A stretch of 64,000 bases of DNA from Imbroritus primus (lineage in GTDB: Bacteria > Pseudomonadota > Gammaproteobacteria > Burkholderiales > Burkholderiaceae). Position numbers and translations under genes: made by a program. Numbering within the stretch: position 1 is the first letter of the stretch; each line of letters starts with the position of its first letter. Below the pieces are notes generated by a model. It ran no database searches, was not told the DNA's origin, and saw only the letters and a program-made list of their open reading frames with translations. Of this stretch, positions 1 through 8,885 are shown in pieces. The stretch is taken from the NCBI RefSeq assembly GCF_964332355.1, contig NZ_OZ201293.1:2604001-2668000 (forward strand), in the 5' to 3' direction.

Positions 1-210
1 TCGGTGGCGCGGCACATGATGATCGGGCAACGCTAGCGCGGTGAAGGCATCCGGACAGGAGATCATGCGGCACGTTGCTGGCGGGATGCCTGACGCCTCA
101 ACGCATCGCCTGCGCGGCGTTCCTTTAGGGAAAGCACGCGATAATGCAGCGCCCACGATGCACTGCATCATCGAAATCCTCCATGGGTGTCCCTTTCGCG
201 CGCAAATTTT
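1..210. other. left edge, no gene supported
   Basis: I see no reading frame here that I can defend. Short open stretches run off the left edge and stop within the first 45 bases, so the 3-prime end of a neighbouring gene could be present, but too little remains to identify it. Confidence 0.4.
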
Positions 211-227
211 TGCCTAATATTTAGGCA
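211..227. promoter_or_regulatory. perfect 7+3+7 palindrome upstream of dusB, possible operator
   Basis: TGCCTAA, a 3-base centre and TTAGGCA form an exact palindrome 18 bases upstream of a TAGAAT -10-like hexamer (245-250). The position over the expected -35 region is typical of a repressor or activator site. No regulator is identified. The operator role is inferred from symmetry and position only. Confidence 0.35.
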
Positions 228-244
228 TCCGTCGATTTTGGCGG

Positions 245-250
245 TAGAAT
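245..250 (+). promoter_or_regulatory. candidate -10 element for dusB-fis
   Basis: TAGAAT closely matches the sigma-70 -10 consensus. The -35 side is weak (TTTAGG at 221-226, 18-base spacer) and lies inside the palindrome 211-227. A transcript would begin near 257, leaving a leader of about 55 nt before dusB. Confidence 0.35.
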
Positions 251-275
251 AGCGCCTCACCCATAACATTCGATC

Positions 276-312
276 CCCCGCCCGCGCAGCGCGCGGCGGG
301 GCATTCTTTTTT
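276..312 (+). terminator. terminator-like hairpin directly before dusB (possible attenuator)
   Basis: A G+C-only stem (276-287 with 291-301, one bulged C, 3-base loop AGC) is followed by CATTC and six T residues at 307-312. This is the form of an intrinsic terminator, yet it lies between the candidate promoter and the dusB start and touches the GTG at 313. It could attenuate the dusB-fis operon or end a transcript entering from the left. Confidence 0.45.
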
Positions 313-1413
313 GTGCTGCTTCCAGCGACAGACCGCGTGCAGATCGGACCACATCTTCTTCGCAACAACCTGTTCGTCGCCCCCATGGCGGGTGTGACGG
401 ACCGCCCGTTCCGGCAGCTCTGCAAGCGCCTGGGCGCGGGCTATGCCGTGTCGGAGATGGTGGCGTCCAACGCACAGTTGTGGAAGAGCGAAAAAACCAT
501 GCGGCGCGCCAACCATGAGGGCGAGGTCGAGCCGATCGCGGTGCAGATCGCTGGCGCCGAGCCGGCGATGATGGCCGAGGCGGCGCGCTACAACGTGGAC
601 CGCGGCGCGCAGATCATCGACATCAACATGGGCTGCCCGGCCAAGAAGGTGTGCAATGTGGCCGCCGGCTCGGCACTGCTGCAGAACGAACCGCTGGTGG
701 CGCGCATCGTTGAGGCAGTCGTGAATGCGGTCGCGCACGAAAGCCGCACACCAGTGCCGGTGACGCTGAAGATCCGCACCGGCTGGAACCGCGAAAACAA
801 GAATGCGCTGTCGGTGGCACGCCTCGCCGAAGACGCCGGCATCGCCATGCTGACCGTGCACGGCCGCACGCGCGCCGACCTGTACAAGGGCGCCGCCGAA
901 TACGACACCATCGCCGCGGTCAAGGCGCAGTGTCGCATTCCGGTGGTGGCCAACGGCGACATCACCACGCCGCACAAGGCCCGCGAGGTGCTCGCGCATA
1001 CCGGCGCGGACGCCATCATGATCGGCCGGGCCGCGCAAGGCCGGCCGTGGCTGTTCCGCGAGATCGAGCACTTCCTCGCAACCGGCGAACTGTTGCCGTC
1101 GCCCGAGGTGGAAGAGATCCGTGCCATCATGAATCACCACCTGCTGGACCATTACGCGTTCTACGGCGAGTTCACCGGCGTACGGACGGCACGCAAGCAC
1201 ATTGCCTGGTACACCAAGGGACTGGCCGGCGCCAACCTGTTCCGCCATACCATGAACACGCTGGAAACCTCGGAAGCACAACTCGAAGCCGTGAACCGCT
1301 TCTTCGATGCGCAGCGCGAGTTGTCCGACCGGCTCATCTACATCGACGAGCCGGCCGGGGCCGACGGCAACGATAACAACACCGACAACACCGGGGAGCT
1401 GCTCGCAGCATGA
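313..1413 (+). CDS. dusB: tRNA-dihydrouridine synthase B
   Basis: Flavin-dependent enzyme that reduces uridine to dihydrouridine in tRNA. The 366-residue product has the Dus signature: the APMAGVTDRPFR motif near residues 23-34 and NMGCPAKKV at 105-113 with the catalytic cysteine at 108, then the TIM-barrel phosphate-binding motifs NGDI and GRAAQGRPW. It overlaps fis by four bases (ATGA), the usual proteobacterial dusB-fis operon. The GTG at 313 has no good ribosome-binding site and abuts a terminator-like T-run. A second GTG at 337 (VQIGPHLL) would give the shorter N-terminus common in homologues, so the start is uncertain. Confidence 0.95.
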   Translation: MLLPATDRVQIGPHLLRNNLFVAPMAGVTDRPFRQLCKRLGAGYAVSEMVASNAQLWKSEKTMRRANHEGEVEPIAVQIAGAEPAMMAEAARYNVDRGAQIIDINMGCPAKKVCNVAAGSALLQNEPLVARIVEAVVNAVAHESRTPVPVTLKIRTGWNRENKNALSVARLAEDAGIAMLTVHGRTRADLYKGAAEYDTIAAVKAQCRIPVVANGDITTPHKAREVLAHTGADAIMIGRAAQGRPWLFREIEHFLATGELLPSPEVEEIRAIMNHHLLDHYAFYGEFTGVRTARKHIAWYTKGLAGANLFRHTMNTLETSEAQLEAVNRFFDAQRELSDRLIYIDEPAGADGNDNNTDNTGELLAA

Positions 1414-1643
1414 GTCGCAACAGTATCGAATCCTGCATCCAGGAAAACCTGAAAGCCTATTTCCGCGACCTCGACGGCGAATCGCCGTCGGGGATGTACG
1501 ACATGGTTCTCACCGCAGTAGAAAAACCGCTGCTGATGAGCGTCATGGAGCGCGCCGCGTACAACCAGTCACTGGCTGCCGAGTACCTCGGCATCAACCG
1601 CAATACGCTGCGCAAGAAGTTGCAGCAGCACGGATTAATCTAA
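1410..1643 (+). CDS. fis: Fis family DNA-binding protein
   Basis: Small nucleoid-associated protein and transcription factor of 77 residues, a little shorter than enterobacterial Fis (98). The C-terminal half carries the Fis helix-turn-helix (residues about 50-77: AAEYLGINRNTLRKKL). The ATG overlaps the dusB stop, so translation is probably coupled. In enterobacteria Fis acts on rRNA promoters and chromosome architecture; in this lineage its targets are less clear. Confidence 0.93.
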   Translation: MSRNSIESCIQENLKAYFRDLDGESPSGMYDMVLTAVEKPLLMSVMERAAYNQSLAAEYLGINRNTLRKKLQQHGLI

Positions 1644-1658
1644 CGACCCCTGCCCATC

Positions 1659-3233
1659 ATGATCAAGCAAGCCCTGCTCTCCGTGTCGGACAAGACCGGC
1701 ATCCTCGATTTCGCCCGCGATCTGCACGCCCTTGGCGTCACCATCCTGTCCACCGGCGGTACCGCCAAGCTGCTCGCCGACAACGGCGTGCCGGTAACCG
1801 AAGTGGCCGACTACACCGGCTTCCCGGAAATGCTCGACGGCCGCGTGAAGACACTGCACCCCAAAGTGCACGGCGGCATCCTGGCGCGCCGCGACCTGCC
1901 GGAGCACATGGCAGCGCTCGACCAGCACGGCATTCCGACCATCGACCTGCTGGTGGTCAACCTGTACCCGTTCCAGCAGACCGTCGCCAAGGATGAGTGC
2001 GAGCTGGCCGACGCCATCGAGAACATCGACATCGGCGGCCCGACCATGCTGCGCTCGGCAGCCAAGAACCACCGCGACGTGACGGTGATCGTCGATCCGG
2101 CCGACTACGCAACGGTGCTCGCAGAAATGCGCGCCAACCAGAACACGGTTGGTTACGACACCAACTTCCGCCTTGCCACCAAGGTGTTCGCGCATACCGC
2201 GCAGTACGATGGCGCGATCACGAACTATCTCACCAGCCTCGGTCCGGACAAGCTGCACCAGACGCGCAGCGACTATCCCGAGACGCTGAACCTGGCCTTC
2301 GCCAAGGTGCAGGAAATGCGCTACGGCGAAAACCCGCACCAGTCGGCCGCCTTCTACCGTGACCTGACCACGCTGCCGGGTGGCCTCGCCAGCTACACGC
2401 AGCTGCAAGGCAAGGAACTGTCGTACAACAACATCGCCGACGCCGATGCGGCGTGGGAATGCGTGAAGACCTTCGATCCGTCGCAAGGCGCAGCCTGCGT
2501 GATCATCAAGCACGCCAATCCGTGCGGCGTGGCGCTTGGCGCGAATGCGCTCGAAGCGTACGAGAAGGCTTTCAAGACCGATTCGACCTCGGCCTTCGGC
2601 GGCATCATCGCCTTTAACGTGGCGCTCGACGAAGCGGCTGCACAGGCTGTCGCCAAGCAGTTCGTAGAGGTGCTGATCGCCCCGGCATTCTCGGATGGCG
2701 CACGCGCCGTCTTCGCCGCCAAGCAGAATGTGCGGCTACTGGAAATCCCGCTCGGCAATGGTGTGAATGCCTACGATTTCAAGCGCGTCGGCGGCGGCCT
2801 GCTGGTGCAGAGCCCGGATGCCAAGAACGTGCAGCAGGGTGAACTGCGTGTCGTCACCAAGCGCCAGCCGACCCCGGCCGAAATGACCGACCTGATGTTC
2901 GCCTGGCGCGTCGCCAAATTCGTCAAGTCGAACGCCATCGTGTTCTGCGGCGGCGGCATGACGCTTGGCGTCGGCGCCGGCCAGATGAGCCGCGTCGATT
3001 CGGCGCGCATCGCCAGCATCAAGGCACAGAACGCCGGCCTCACGCTGGCCGGTTCGGCCGTGGCGTCGGATGCCTTCTTCCCGTTCCGCGACGGCCTCGA
3101 CGTGGTAGTCGATGCGGGCGCGACCTGCGTGATCCAGCCGGGCGGCTCGGTGCGCGACGATGAAGTGATTGCCGCTGCAGACGAACGCAATATCGCGATG
3201 GTGCTCACCGGCACCCGCCACTTCCGCCACTGA
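1659..3233 (+). CDS. purH: bifunctional AICAR transformylase / IMP cyclohydrolase
   Basis: Catalyses the last two steps of de novo IMP synthesis. The 524-residue length is standard. The N-terminal MGS-like IMP cyclohydrolase domain (about 1-150) starts KQALLSVSDKTGI and contains the STGGTAKLL loop. The transformylase domain (about 200-524) carries the KHANPCGVALG motif with the catalytic Lys-His, and ends RDDEVIAAADERNIAMVLTG. It starts 15 bases after fis and is followed closely by ruvC, so it probably belongs to the same transcript. Confidence 0.97.
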   Translation: MIKQALLSVSDKTGILDFARDLHALGVTILSTGGTAKLLADNGVPVTEVADYTGFPEMLDGRVKTLHPKVHGGILARRDLPEHMAALDQHGIPTIDLLVVNLYPFQQTVAKDECELADAIENIDIGGPTMLRSAAKNHRDVTVIVDPADYATVLAEMRANQNTVGYDTNFRLATKVFAHTAQYDGAITNYLTSLGPDKLHQTRSDYPETLNLAFAKVQEMRYGENPHQSAAFYRDLTTLPGGLASYTQLQGKELSYNNIADADAAWECVKTFDPSQGAACVIIKHANPCGVALGANALEAYEKAFKTDSTSAFGGIIAFNVALDEAAAQAVAKQFVEVLIAPAFSDGARAVFAAKQNVRLLEIPLGNGVNAYDFKRVGGGLLVQSPDAKNVQQGELRVVTKRQPTPAEMTDLMFAWRVAKFVKSNAIVFCGGGMTLGVGAGQMSRVDSARIASIKAQNAGLTLAGSAVASDAFFPFRDGLDVVVDAGATCVIQPGGSVRDDEVIAAADERNIAMVLTGTRHFRH

Positions 3234-3253
3234 TCGGGACGCAGCCTCGCGCC

Positions 3254-3799
3254 ATGCGGATTCTCGGCATCGACCCGGGCCTGCGCACCACCGGTTTCGG
3301 CGTGCTGGAAAAGCACGGCAACCGCATGGTGTACGTAGCTTCGGGTACGATCCGCTCGGACGGCGAAACGTCGCTGCCATCCCGCCTCAAGACGCTGTAC
3401 GAGGGCATCACTGAAGTGGCACGGCTGTACCAGCCTGACTGCGCAGCGATCGAGAAGGTCTTTGTCAACGTCAACCCGCAGTCCACCCTGCTGCTCGGGC
3501 AGGCGCGCGGTGCGGCGATCTGCGCGCTGGTGCTGAGCGACCTGCAGGTCTTCGAGTACACCGCGCTGCAGCTGAAGAAGGCCGTGGTCGGCTATGGCCG
3601 CGCCAACAAGGAGCAGGTGCAGGAAATGGTCATGCGCCTGCTGTCGCTGCCCGGCAAGCCGGGGCCCGACGCGGCCGACGCGCTCGGCATGGCGATCTGC
3701 CACGCGCATGGCGGAGACAGCCTGACCGCGCTCGGCGAACTCGCCCCGCAGCTGGCGCGCAAGGGGCTACGCGTGCGGCGTGGCCGCCTGGTCGGATAA
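3254..3799 (+). CDS. ruvC: crossover junction endodeoxyribonuclease RuvC
   Basis: Holliday-junction resolvase that works with RuvAB in recombination. The product has 181 residues. The RNase H-like fold is seen from the first acidic residue in ILGIDPGLRTTGFG (Asp7), the AIEKVFV motif (second acidic residue), and the C-terminal DAADALGMAICHAH segment. RuvA and RuvB are not in this window. It lies 20 bases after purH in the same orientation. Confidence 0.96.
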   Translation: MRILGIDPGLRTTGFGVLEKHGNRMVYVASGTIRSDGETSLPSRLKTLYEGITEVARLYQPDCAAIEKVFVNVNPQSTLLLGQARGAAICALVLSDLQVFEYTALQLKKAVVGYGRANKEQVQEMVMRLLSLPGKPGPDAADALGMAICHAHGGDSLTALGELAPQLARKGLRVRRGRLVG

Positions 3800-3805
3800 G
3801 CAGCC

Positions 3806-4846
3806 ATGGCGGGCGTGCTGCCGCAGAGCGAACCGCTCGCTGAACGCGCTCTCGTCATCGCCCATCGCGGCGCCAGCGCCTGGCGGCCCGAACATACGCT
3901 AGCCGCCTACCGCAAGGCCATCGAGGATGGTGCGGACGTCATCGAACCTGATCTCGTCTGCACGCGCGATGGCGTGCTGGTAGCGCGGCACGAGAACGAG
4001 ATCTCGGGCACGACCAATGTGGCGGACCTGCCCGCCTTTGCCGATCGCCGGACGACCCGCGTGGTGGATGGACAGTCGCTGACGGGCTGGTTTACCGAAG
4101 ACTTCACGCTGGCCGAACTGAAAACGCTGCGCGCGCGCGAGCGCATTCCGGCGCTGCGTCCGCACAATACGGCGTGGAACGATCAATTCGAGATTCCGAC
4201 CTTCGATGAAGTGATGGCGCTGGCGCGCGAGATGTCCACGCAGACCGGGCGCGCCATCGGCCTGTATCCCGAGACCAAGCACCCAAGCTATTTCCGCGGC
4301 ATCGGCCTGCCGGAGGAAGAAACCCTGCTGGAGGCGCTCGCTGCGCACTGGTCAGATGCCGAGGCTTGCGGCCCCGTATTCATCCAGTCGTTCGAGACAG
4401 CCAACCTGCGCGCGCTCCGCCACCAGATCGGCGCACACCACCCGGTGATACGCCTGGTGCAGCTGATGGGCATGGACGCCGCACAGTCGTTCGACTGGAC
4501 CTCGCAGCATGACTCACGCCGCTATGCGGACCTGATGACGGCGGACGGCTTGCGCACCATCGCGGACTACGCGGACGCTATCGGACCGGACAAGCATGCC
4601 CTGCTGGCACATCCGGCGCTGATCGGCGACGCACATGCCGCCGGCCTCCTGGTCCATCCCTATACCTTCCGTCCTGAAAATGCTTTCCTGCCTGCCGCCC
4701 TGCGCGGTCCGGGCAGCGATGCCACGCGCCATCCCGATGGCCTGCTGGCCGAGTTGCGCGGCATGCTCGAGGCGGGCATCGATGGCCTGTTCATCGACGA
4801 TCCCGCGCTTGGCCGACGGGCCGTAGAAGCAACGAATCGGCCGTGA
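3806..4846 (+). CDS. glycerophosphodiester phosphodiesterase (GDPD family)
   Basis: Hydrolyses glycerophosphodiesters to glycerol-3-phosphate and an alcohol. The GDPD core is clear: the catalytic-site motif AHRGASAWRPEHT near residues 19-31, EPDLVCTRDGVLV with metal ligands, and YPETKHP. The 346 residues include the long insertion seen in GlpQ-type enzymes. No signal peptide is visible, so it is probably cytoplasmic, unlike periplasmic E. coli GlpQ. It follows ruvC by six bases and converges on the next gene. Confidence 0.88.
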   Translation: MAGVLPQSEPLAERALVIAHRGASAWRPEHTLAAYRKAIEDGADVIEPDLVCTRDGVLVARHENEISGTTNVADLPAFADRRTTRVVDGQSLTGWFTEDFTLAELKTLRARERIPALRPHNTAWNDQFEIPTFDEVMALAREMSTQTGRAIGLYPETKHPSYFRGIGLPEEETLLEALAAHWSDAEACGPVFIQSFETANLRALRHQIGAHHPVIRLVQLMGMDAAQSFDWTSQHDSRRYADLMTADGLRTIADYADAIGPDKHALLAHPALIGDAHAAGLLVHPYTFRPENAFLPAALRGPGSDATRHPDGLLAELRGMLEAGIDGLFIDDPALGRRAVEATNRP

Positions 4847-4918
4847 CCCCGCCTGCAACCCCATCGCCATGCATGGCGCTGGGCGTCACGGAGCACCACG
4901 GGCCGCACTCACCCCTGC

Positions 4919-6196
4919 TCAGCGCGCCGGCGGGGCTTCTGCAGCGCCATTGCGCATCCCGCCACGCACCATCTCGAAGCGGAACAGCCGGCATTCGATC
5001 GGGCCGTTGAACAGTGGCGTGCGGCGCGATTCCTTGAGGCGCATGCGGCGCGGCATCGACAGGTCGCCAGTGAAGATGTAGGCCGTCCAGCCGGCGAAAT
5101 GCTGCTTGAGCGTGGTGGCGAAGGCGCTGGCGAACTGGTTGGCAGCCTCTTCTTCACGCGGATTCATCGGCACGACATCGGCGCGTTCATCCGATTGCTC
5201 ATCGGGCCGTGCGCGGCGCGCGCCGCGCACGGCAATGCGCGTGCCATACGGCGGGTTCATCAGCACCACCCCCGGCGTCTCGAACGGCGGCTTCACGAAC
5301 CGCGCATCGACCTGCTTGAGCGGCGCTGCGCCCGGCAACCCGGCTCGGGCCCAATTGTCATGCGTGATGGCGAGCATGTCTGTGGAAATATCGCTGCCGG
5401 CGATCAACAGTTGCTGCGGCTTGCGCCGGCCAGCTGCCTCGGCCTCGCGCAATGCCTGCCACGGGGCCGGCTGGAAGCCGCCGAGCCATTCGAAGGCAAA
5501 GCTGCGTGCCGCGCCCGGCGCATGGTTGAGTGCGATCTGTGCGGCTTCGATCAGAAACGTACCGCTGCCGCACATCGGATCGTAGAACGGCTGCTCCGGC
5601 TGCCAGCCCGAGAGGCGCAGGATACCGGCGGCAAGCGTTTCCTTGAGCGGCGCCTCGCCCTTCTCCTGGCGCCAGCCACGCTTGAACAGCGGATCGCCGG
5701 AGGTGTCGAGATACAACGTGCAGTCGGTGGCCGTGAGGTGCGCGAAGATGCGCGCATCGGGCGAGGCCGTATCGACGCTGGGGCGTGCACCGCGCTTGTC
5801 GCGCATGCGGTCGCAGATACCGTCCTTGATGCGCAGCGCGGTGAAGTTGAGGCTGCGCAGCGGCGACTGGTGCGCGGTGACATCGACGCGGATGGTCTGG
5901 TCCGGCGTGATGTGGTCTTCCCAGCGCTGTGCCAGCGCCAGGCCGTAGATATCGTTTTCGTTGCGATAACCTTGCGCGGCGAGGCGCAGCAACACGCGGT
6001 TGGCGATGCGCGCATGGAGGTTCACTGCATAGGCTGCAGCCGGCACGCCGGAAAAGGCGACCCCGCCCGTCTGACCGGCATGCACGGCGAACGGCGCATG
6101 GCGCACCACCTCGGGCCGTGCGGCGATTTCGCGCAACTCGGCGGCCAGCGCCTCTTCCAGCCCACGCGGGCACGGCACGAAAAATGAGTGGGACAT
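4919..6196 (-). CDS. THUMP-domain class I RNA methyltransferase (RlmL-like)
   Basis: Probable 23S rRNA guanine-N2 methyltransferase. An N-terminal ferredoxin-like/THUMP part (residues about 1-160) precedes a Rossmann methyltransferase with DPMCGSGTF (SAM binding) and the catalytic NPPYGTR motif. I chose the ATG at 6196, where family similarity begins (SHSFFVPCPRGLEEAL); the frame stays open to a GTG at 6298. At 425 residues it matches only the RlmL half of the E. coli RlmKL fusion. Between the two motifs is a charged insertion rich in Arg, Asp and Glu. Confidence 0.87.
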   Translation of the reverse strand: MSHSFFVPCPRGLEEALAAELREIAARPEVVRHAPFAVHAGQTGGVAFSGVPAAAYAVNLHARIANRVLLRLAAQGYRNENDIYGLALAQRWEDHITPDQTIRVDVTAHQSPLRSLNFTALRIKDGICDRMRDKRGARPSVDTASPDARIFAHLTATDCTLYLDTSGDPLFKRGWRQEKGEAPLKETLAAGILRLSGWQPEQPFYDPMCGSGTFLIEAAQIALNHAPGAARSFAFEWLGGFQPAPWQALREAEAAGRRKPQQLLIAGSDISTDMLAITHDNWARAGLPGAAPLKQVDARFVKPPFETPGVVLMNPPYGTRIAVRGARRARPDEQSDERADVVPMNPREEEAANQFASAFATTLKQHFAGWTAYIFTGDLSMPRRMRLKESRRTPLFNGPIECRLFRFEMVRGGMRNGAAEAPPAR

Positions 6197-6373
6197 ATGT
6201 GTTCCAGGAGTTGTTCGTTCACGCGCGGACCGCGCACCCGAGGCGCTGCGGCACGGGTTGGGCCATGCGGCACGCCTCGGCCACGGCCTTCGCGCCACTG
6301 TACGTCAAACCCGCGCGGCAGGGCAGATGAATCGCGTTCTGACGCTGCCCGGCCATGTCATGGCAGGGGAATA

Positions 6374-6988
6374 TCAGGACCGGGAGGAGGCTTCCAGCGC
6401 CCGGTCGACGAAATCGAGGCGATCCTGCCCCCAGAAGGGCTCGCCGTTGACAACGTACCACGGCGCGCCGAACACGTTGGCAGCAATCGCCTGCTGGGTG
6501 CAGTCGGCATAGGCGTCCTGCACGGCGCTGGCATCGGCCGCCTTGATCAATGCCGCGCCGTCCAGCCCCATGCGCTCGGCGATTTGCTGCAGTGTCGCCG
6601 GATCGGCGATATTCAGCTCGCCAGCCCACACGCCGCGCATGATGTTGCCGGTCAGTTCGAGCGCGCGGGCCGTGCCATGCGCCAGCTGCGCGGCCAGGAT
6701 GACGCGGCTGGCAGCGTCGCCGGACACCGGGAAATAGGCCGGATGCAGGTTCAGCGGCATCTGTAGGAAATCACGCCAGCGCGCCATTTCGGTCAGGCGG
6801 TAGGCCTGGCGCTGCGGCGGACGCTGCCCCACCGGCACACCGCCCGAAGCCGCCATGACCTTGCCCATGTCGCACGGCTTGAGACGGATCTGCGCGCCAT
6901 GGCGCGCGGCAATGGCGACCAGCCGGTCATGCCCGAGATAGGCATACGGCGATTGCGGCGAGAAATAGTATTCGATGATTTGACTCAT
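6374..6988 (-). CDS. 2-hydroxychromene-2-carboxylate isomerase / DsbA-family protein
   Basis: The 204-residue protein has the kappa-class GST/DsbA fold seen in HCCA isomerases: IEYYFSPQSPYAYLGHDRL at the N-terminus with Ser as the glutathione-activating residue instead of a CxxC pair, and VFGAPWYVVNGEPFWGQDRL with the cis-Pro loop near the C-terminus. The family handles glutathione-dependent isomerisation in naphthalene-type catabolism, but many members sit outside such pathways. There is no catabolic neighbour here, so the true substrate is unknown. Confidence 0.85.
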   Translation of the reverse strand: MSQIIEYYFSPQSPYAYLGHDRLVAIAARHGAQIRLKPCDMGKVMAASGGVPVGQRPPQRQAYRLTEMARWRDFLQMPLNLHPAYFPVSGDAASRVILAAQLAHGTARALELTGNIMRGVWAGELNIADPATLQQIAERMGLDGAALIKAADASAVQDAYADCTQQAIAANVFGAPWYVVNGEPFWGQDRLDFVDRALEASSRS

Positions 6989-7015
6989 GCTGCTCAGGCC
7001 GCAGGGGCCTGCCCA

Positions 7016-7438
7016 TCAAAAAGGTTTCACGACCACCAGGATGACAACTGCCGCGAGCACCAGCACGGGCAGTTCGTTGAACCACCGGTAGAACACATGC
7101 GAGCGTGTATTGACGCCACGTTCGAATTTGCGCAGCAGTACGCCGCAGCCGTGGTGGTAGCCGATCAGCACCAGCACGAGCGCCAGCTTGGCATGCATCC
7201 AGCCCTGCCCAGACCCCTTGCCGATGCCGTAGCCAAGGAATAGCCAGAGGCCGAAGACGATGGCCGGAACAGCCAGCAGCGTCATGAAGCGGAACAGCTT
7301 GCGCGCCATCAGCAGCAGGCGCTGGCGGCTCGTGGCCTCGGTCTCCATGGCGAGATTGACGAAGATGCGCGGCAGGTAGAACAGGCCCGCGAACCACGCG
7401 ACGACGAAAATGATGTGCAGCGATTTGACCCAGAGCAT
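7016..7438 (-). CDS. hemJ: HemJ-like / CopD-family membrane protein
   Basis: Short polytopic membrane protein (140 residues, four predicted helices) of the family that includes protoporphyrinogen IX oxidase HemJ. It begins LWVKSLHIIFVVAWFAGLFYLPRIFVN, with the conserved His in helix 1; other conserved positions include KLFRFMT and the WMHAKL segment. I chose the ATG at 7438 because homology starts there; upstream in-frame codons add a non-family N-terminus. It would oxidise protoporphyrinogen in heme synthesis. The function is assigned by family, not proven. Confidence 0.82.
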   Translation of the reverse strand: MLWVKSLHIIFVVAWFAGLFYLPRIFVNLAMETEATSRQRLLLMARKLFRFMTLLAVPAIVFGLWLFLGYGIGKGSGQGWMHAKLALVLVLIGYHHGCGVLLRKFERGVNTRSHVFYRWFNELPVLVLAAVVILVVVKPF

Positions 7439-7495
7439 CGTATGTTCCGTGAAAGCGCATACCGGCGGCGACATGCCCGGCATGCGCCAGGGTTA

Positions 7496-8776
7496 TCAGG
7501 TGCGGATCTCGCCGTGGCCGAACACCACGTACTTGAGCGAGGTCAACCCTTCGAGCCCCACCGGGCCGCGTGCGTGCAGCTTGTCGTTGGAGATGCCGAT
7601 CTCCGCACCGAGGCCGTACTCGAAGCCATCGGCAAAACGGGTGGACGCGTTGATCATGACGCTGGCCGAATCGACTTCGCGCAGGAAGCGCATGCCGGTC
7701 GAGTAGTTCTCGGTGATGATCGAATCGGTATGCGCCGAGCCATAGGTGTTGATGTGCGCGATGGCCTCGTCCACGTTCGCAACGATGCGGATCGACAGGA
7801 TCGGCGCGAGGTATTCGGTATGCCAGTCGTCCTCGGTGGCATCGACCAGGCCGTTCAGGCCGGCGGCCTCCAGCACACGCCGCGTGGCGGGGCACACGCG
7901 CAGCTCGACGCCCTTCTCTTGGTAGATCTTGCCCAGCGGCGGCAGCACCTCGGCAGCCACGCGTTCGGACACCAGCAACGTTTCCATGGTGTTGCACGGC
8001 GCATAGCGCTGCGTCTTGGCGTTGTCGGCCACGACCACGGCCTTCTGCAGGTCGGCGTCCTCGTCGATATAGATATGGCAGATGCCATCGAGATGCTTGA
8101 TCATCGGCACGCGCCCTTCGTCGATCAGGCGCTGGATCAGGCTCTTGCCGCCACGCGGCACGATCACGTCGACATGCTCAGTCATGGTGATCAGCTCGCC
8201 CACGGCGGCGCGGTCGGTGGTCGAGACCACCTGTACGGCCTCATCCGGCAGGCCGGCGGCCTGCAGGCCTTCGCGCACAAGTGCGGCCAACGCGGTGTTG
8301 GTGCCGATGGCTTCGGAACCGCCGCGCAGGATGGTGGCATTGCCGGACTTGATGCACAGGCCCGCTGCGTCCACCGTCACATTGGGACGCGCCTCGTAGA
8401 TGATGCCGATGACGCCGAGCGGCACGCGCATTTGTCCGACCTGGATGCCGGTCGGGCGGAACTTCATGTTGCTGATCTCACCGATCGGATCGGGCAGTGC
8501 CGCAATCTGCTCAAGGCCGGCCGCCATGGTTTCGAGGGCCTTGTCGGACAGCGTCAGGCGATCGATGAAGGCAGCATCGAGACCACGCTCGCGCGCCCGT
8601 GCGACGTCCTCGGCATTCACCGCCTTGAGTGCGGCGGCATCGCGCCGGATGGCGGCGGCGATGGTGAGCAGTGCGCGGTTCTTATCAGCGGTCGAGGCCC
8701 GCGCCATGGCGCGCGACGCTGCGCGCGCCTGACGGCCTACGCCCTGCATGTACTGCTTGATATCCAGCTCTTTCAT
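7496..8776 (-). CDS. proA: gamma-glutamyl phosphate reductase
   Basis: Second step of proline synthesis, reducing gamma-glutamyl phosphate to glutamate semialdehyde. 426 residues from the ATG at 8776 (MKELDIKQYM). The aldehyde-dehydrogenase fold is shown by RPTGIQVGQMRVPLGVIGIIYEARPNVT, the catalytic cysteine in YAPCNTMETLL, and the C-terminal GLEGLTSLKYVVFG signature. Transcribed in the leuS-lptE-holA-proA direction; proB is not in the window. Confidence 0.97.
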   Translation of the reverse strand: MKELDIKQYMQGVGRQARAASRAMARASTADKNRALLTIAAAIRRDAAALKAVNAEDVARARERGLDAAFIDRLTLSDKALETMAAGLEQIAALPDPIGEISNMKFRPTGIQVGQMRVPLGVIGIIYEARPNVTVDAAGLCIKSGNATILRGGSEAIGTNTALAALVREGLQAAGLPDEAVQVVSTTDRAAVGELITMTEHVDVIVPRGGKSLIQRLIDEGRVPMIKHLDGICHIYIDEDADLQKAVVVADNAKTQRYAPCNTMETLLVSERVAAEVLPPLGKIYQEKGVELRVCPATRRVLEAAGLNGLVDATEDDWHTEYLAPILSIRIVANVDEAIAHINTYGSAHTDSIITENYSTGMRFLREVDSASVMINASTRFADGFEYGLGAEIGISNDKLHARGPVGLEGLTSLKYVVFGHGEIRT

Positions 8777-8885
8777 GATCGGTGTGACAGCAATGAGTGT
8801 TCGGCAGTGATTCGGTCGTGATTTTTTGGGGCCCGTACAGCGTGGCGTACCCGGATGACAATGATGGGACGGGGTGGCGAGCCTG

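Noticed and set aside
7415..8821. 468-codon forward frame antisense to proA
   Set aside because: It mirrors the strong proA frame and has the Arg/His/Gly-rich composition of antisense translation with no motifs.
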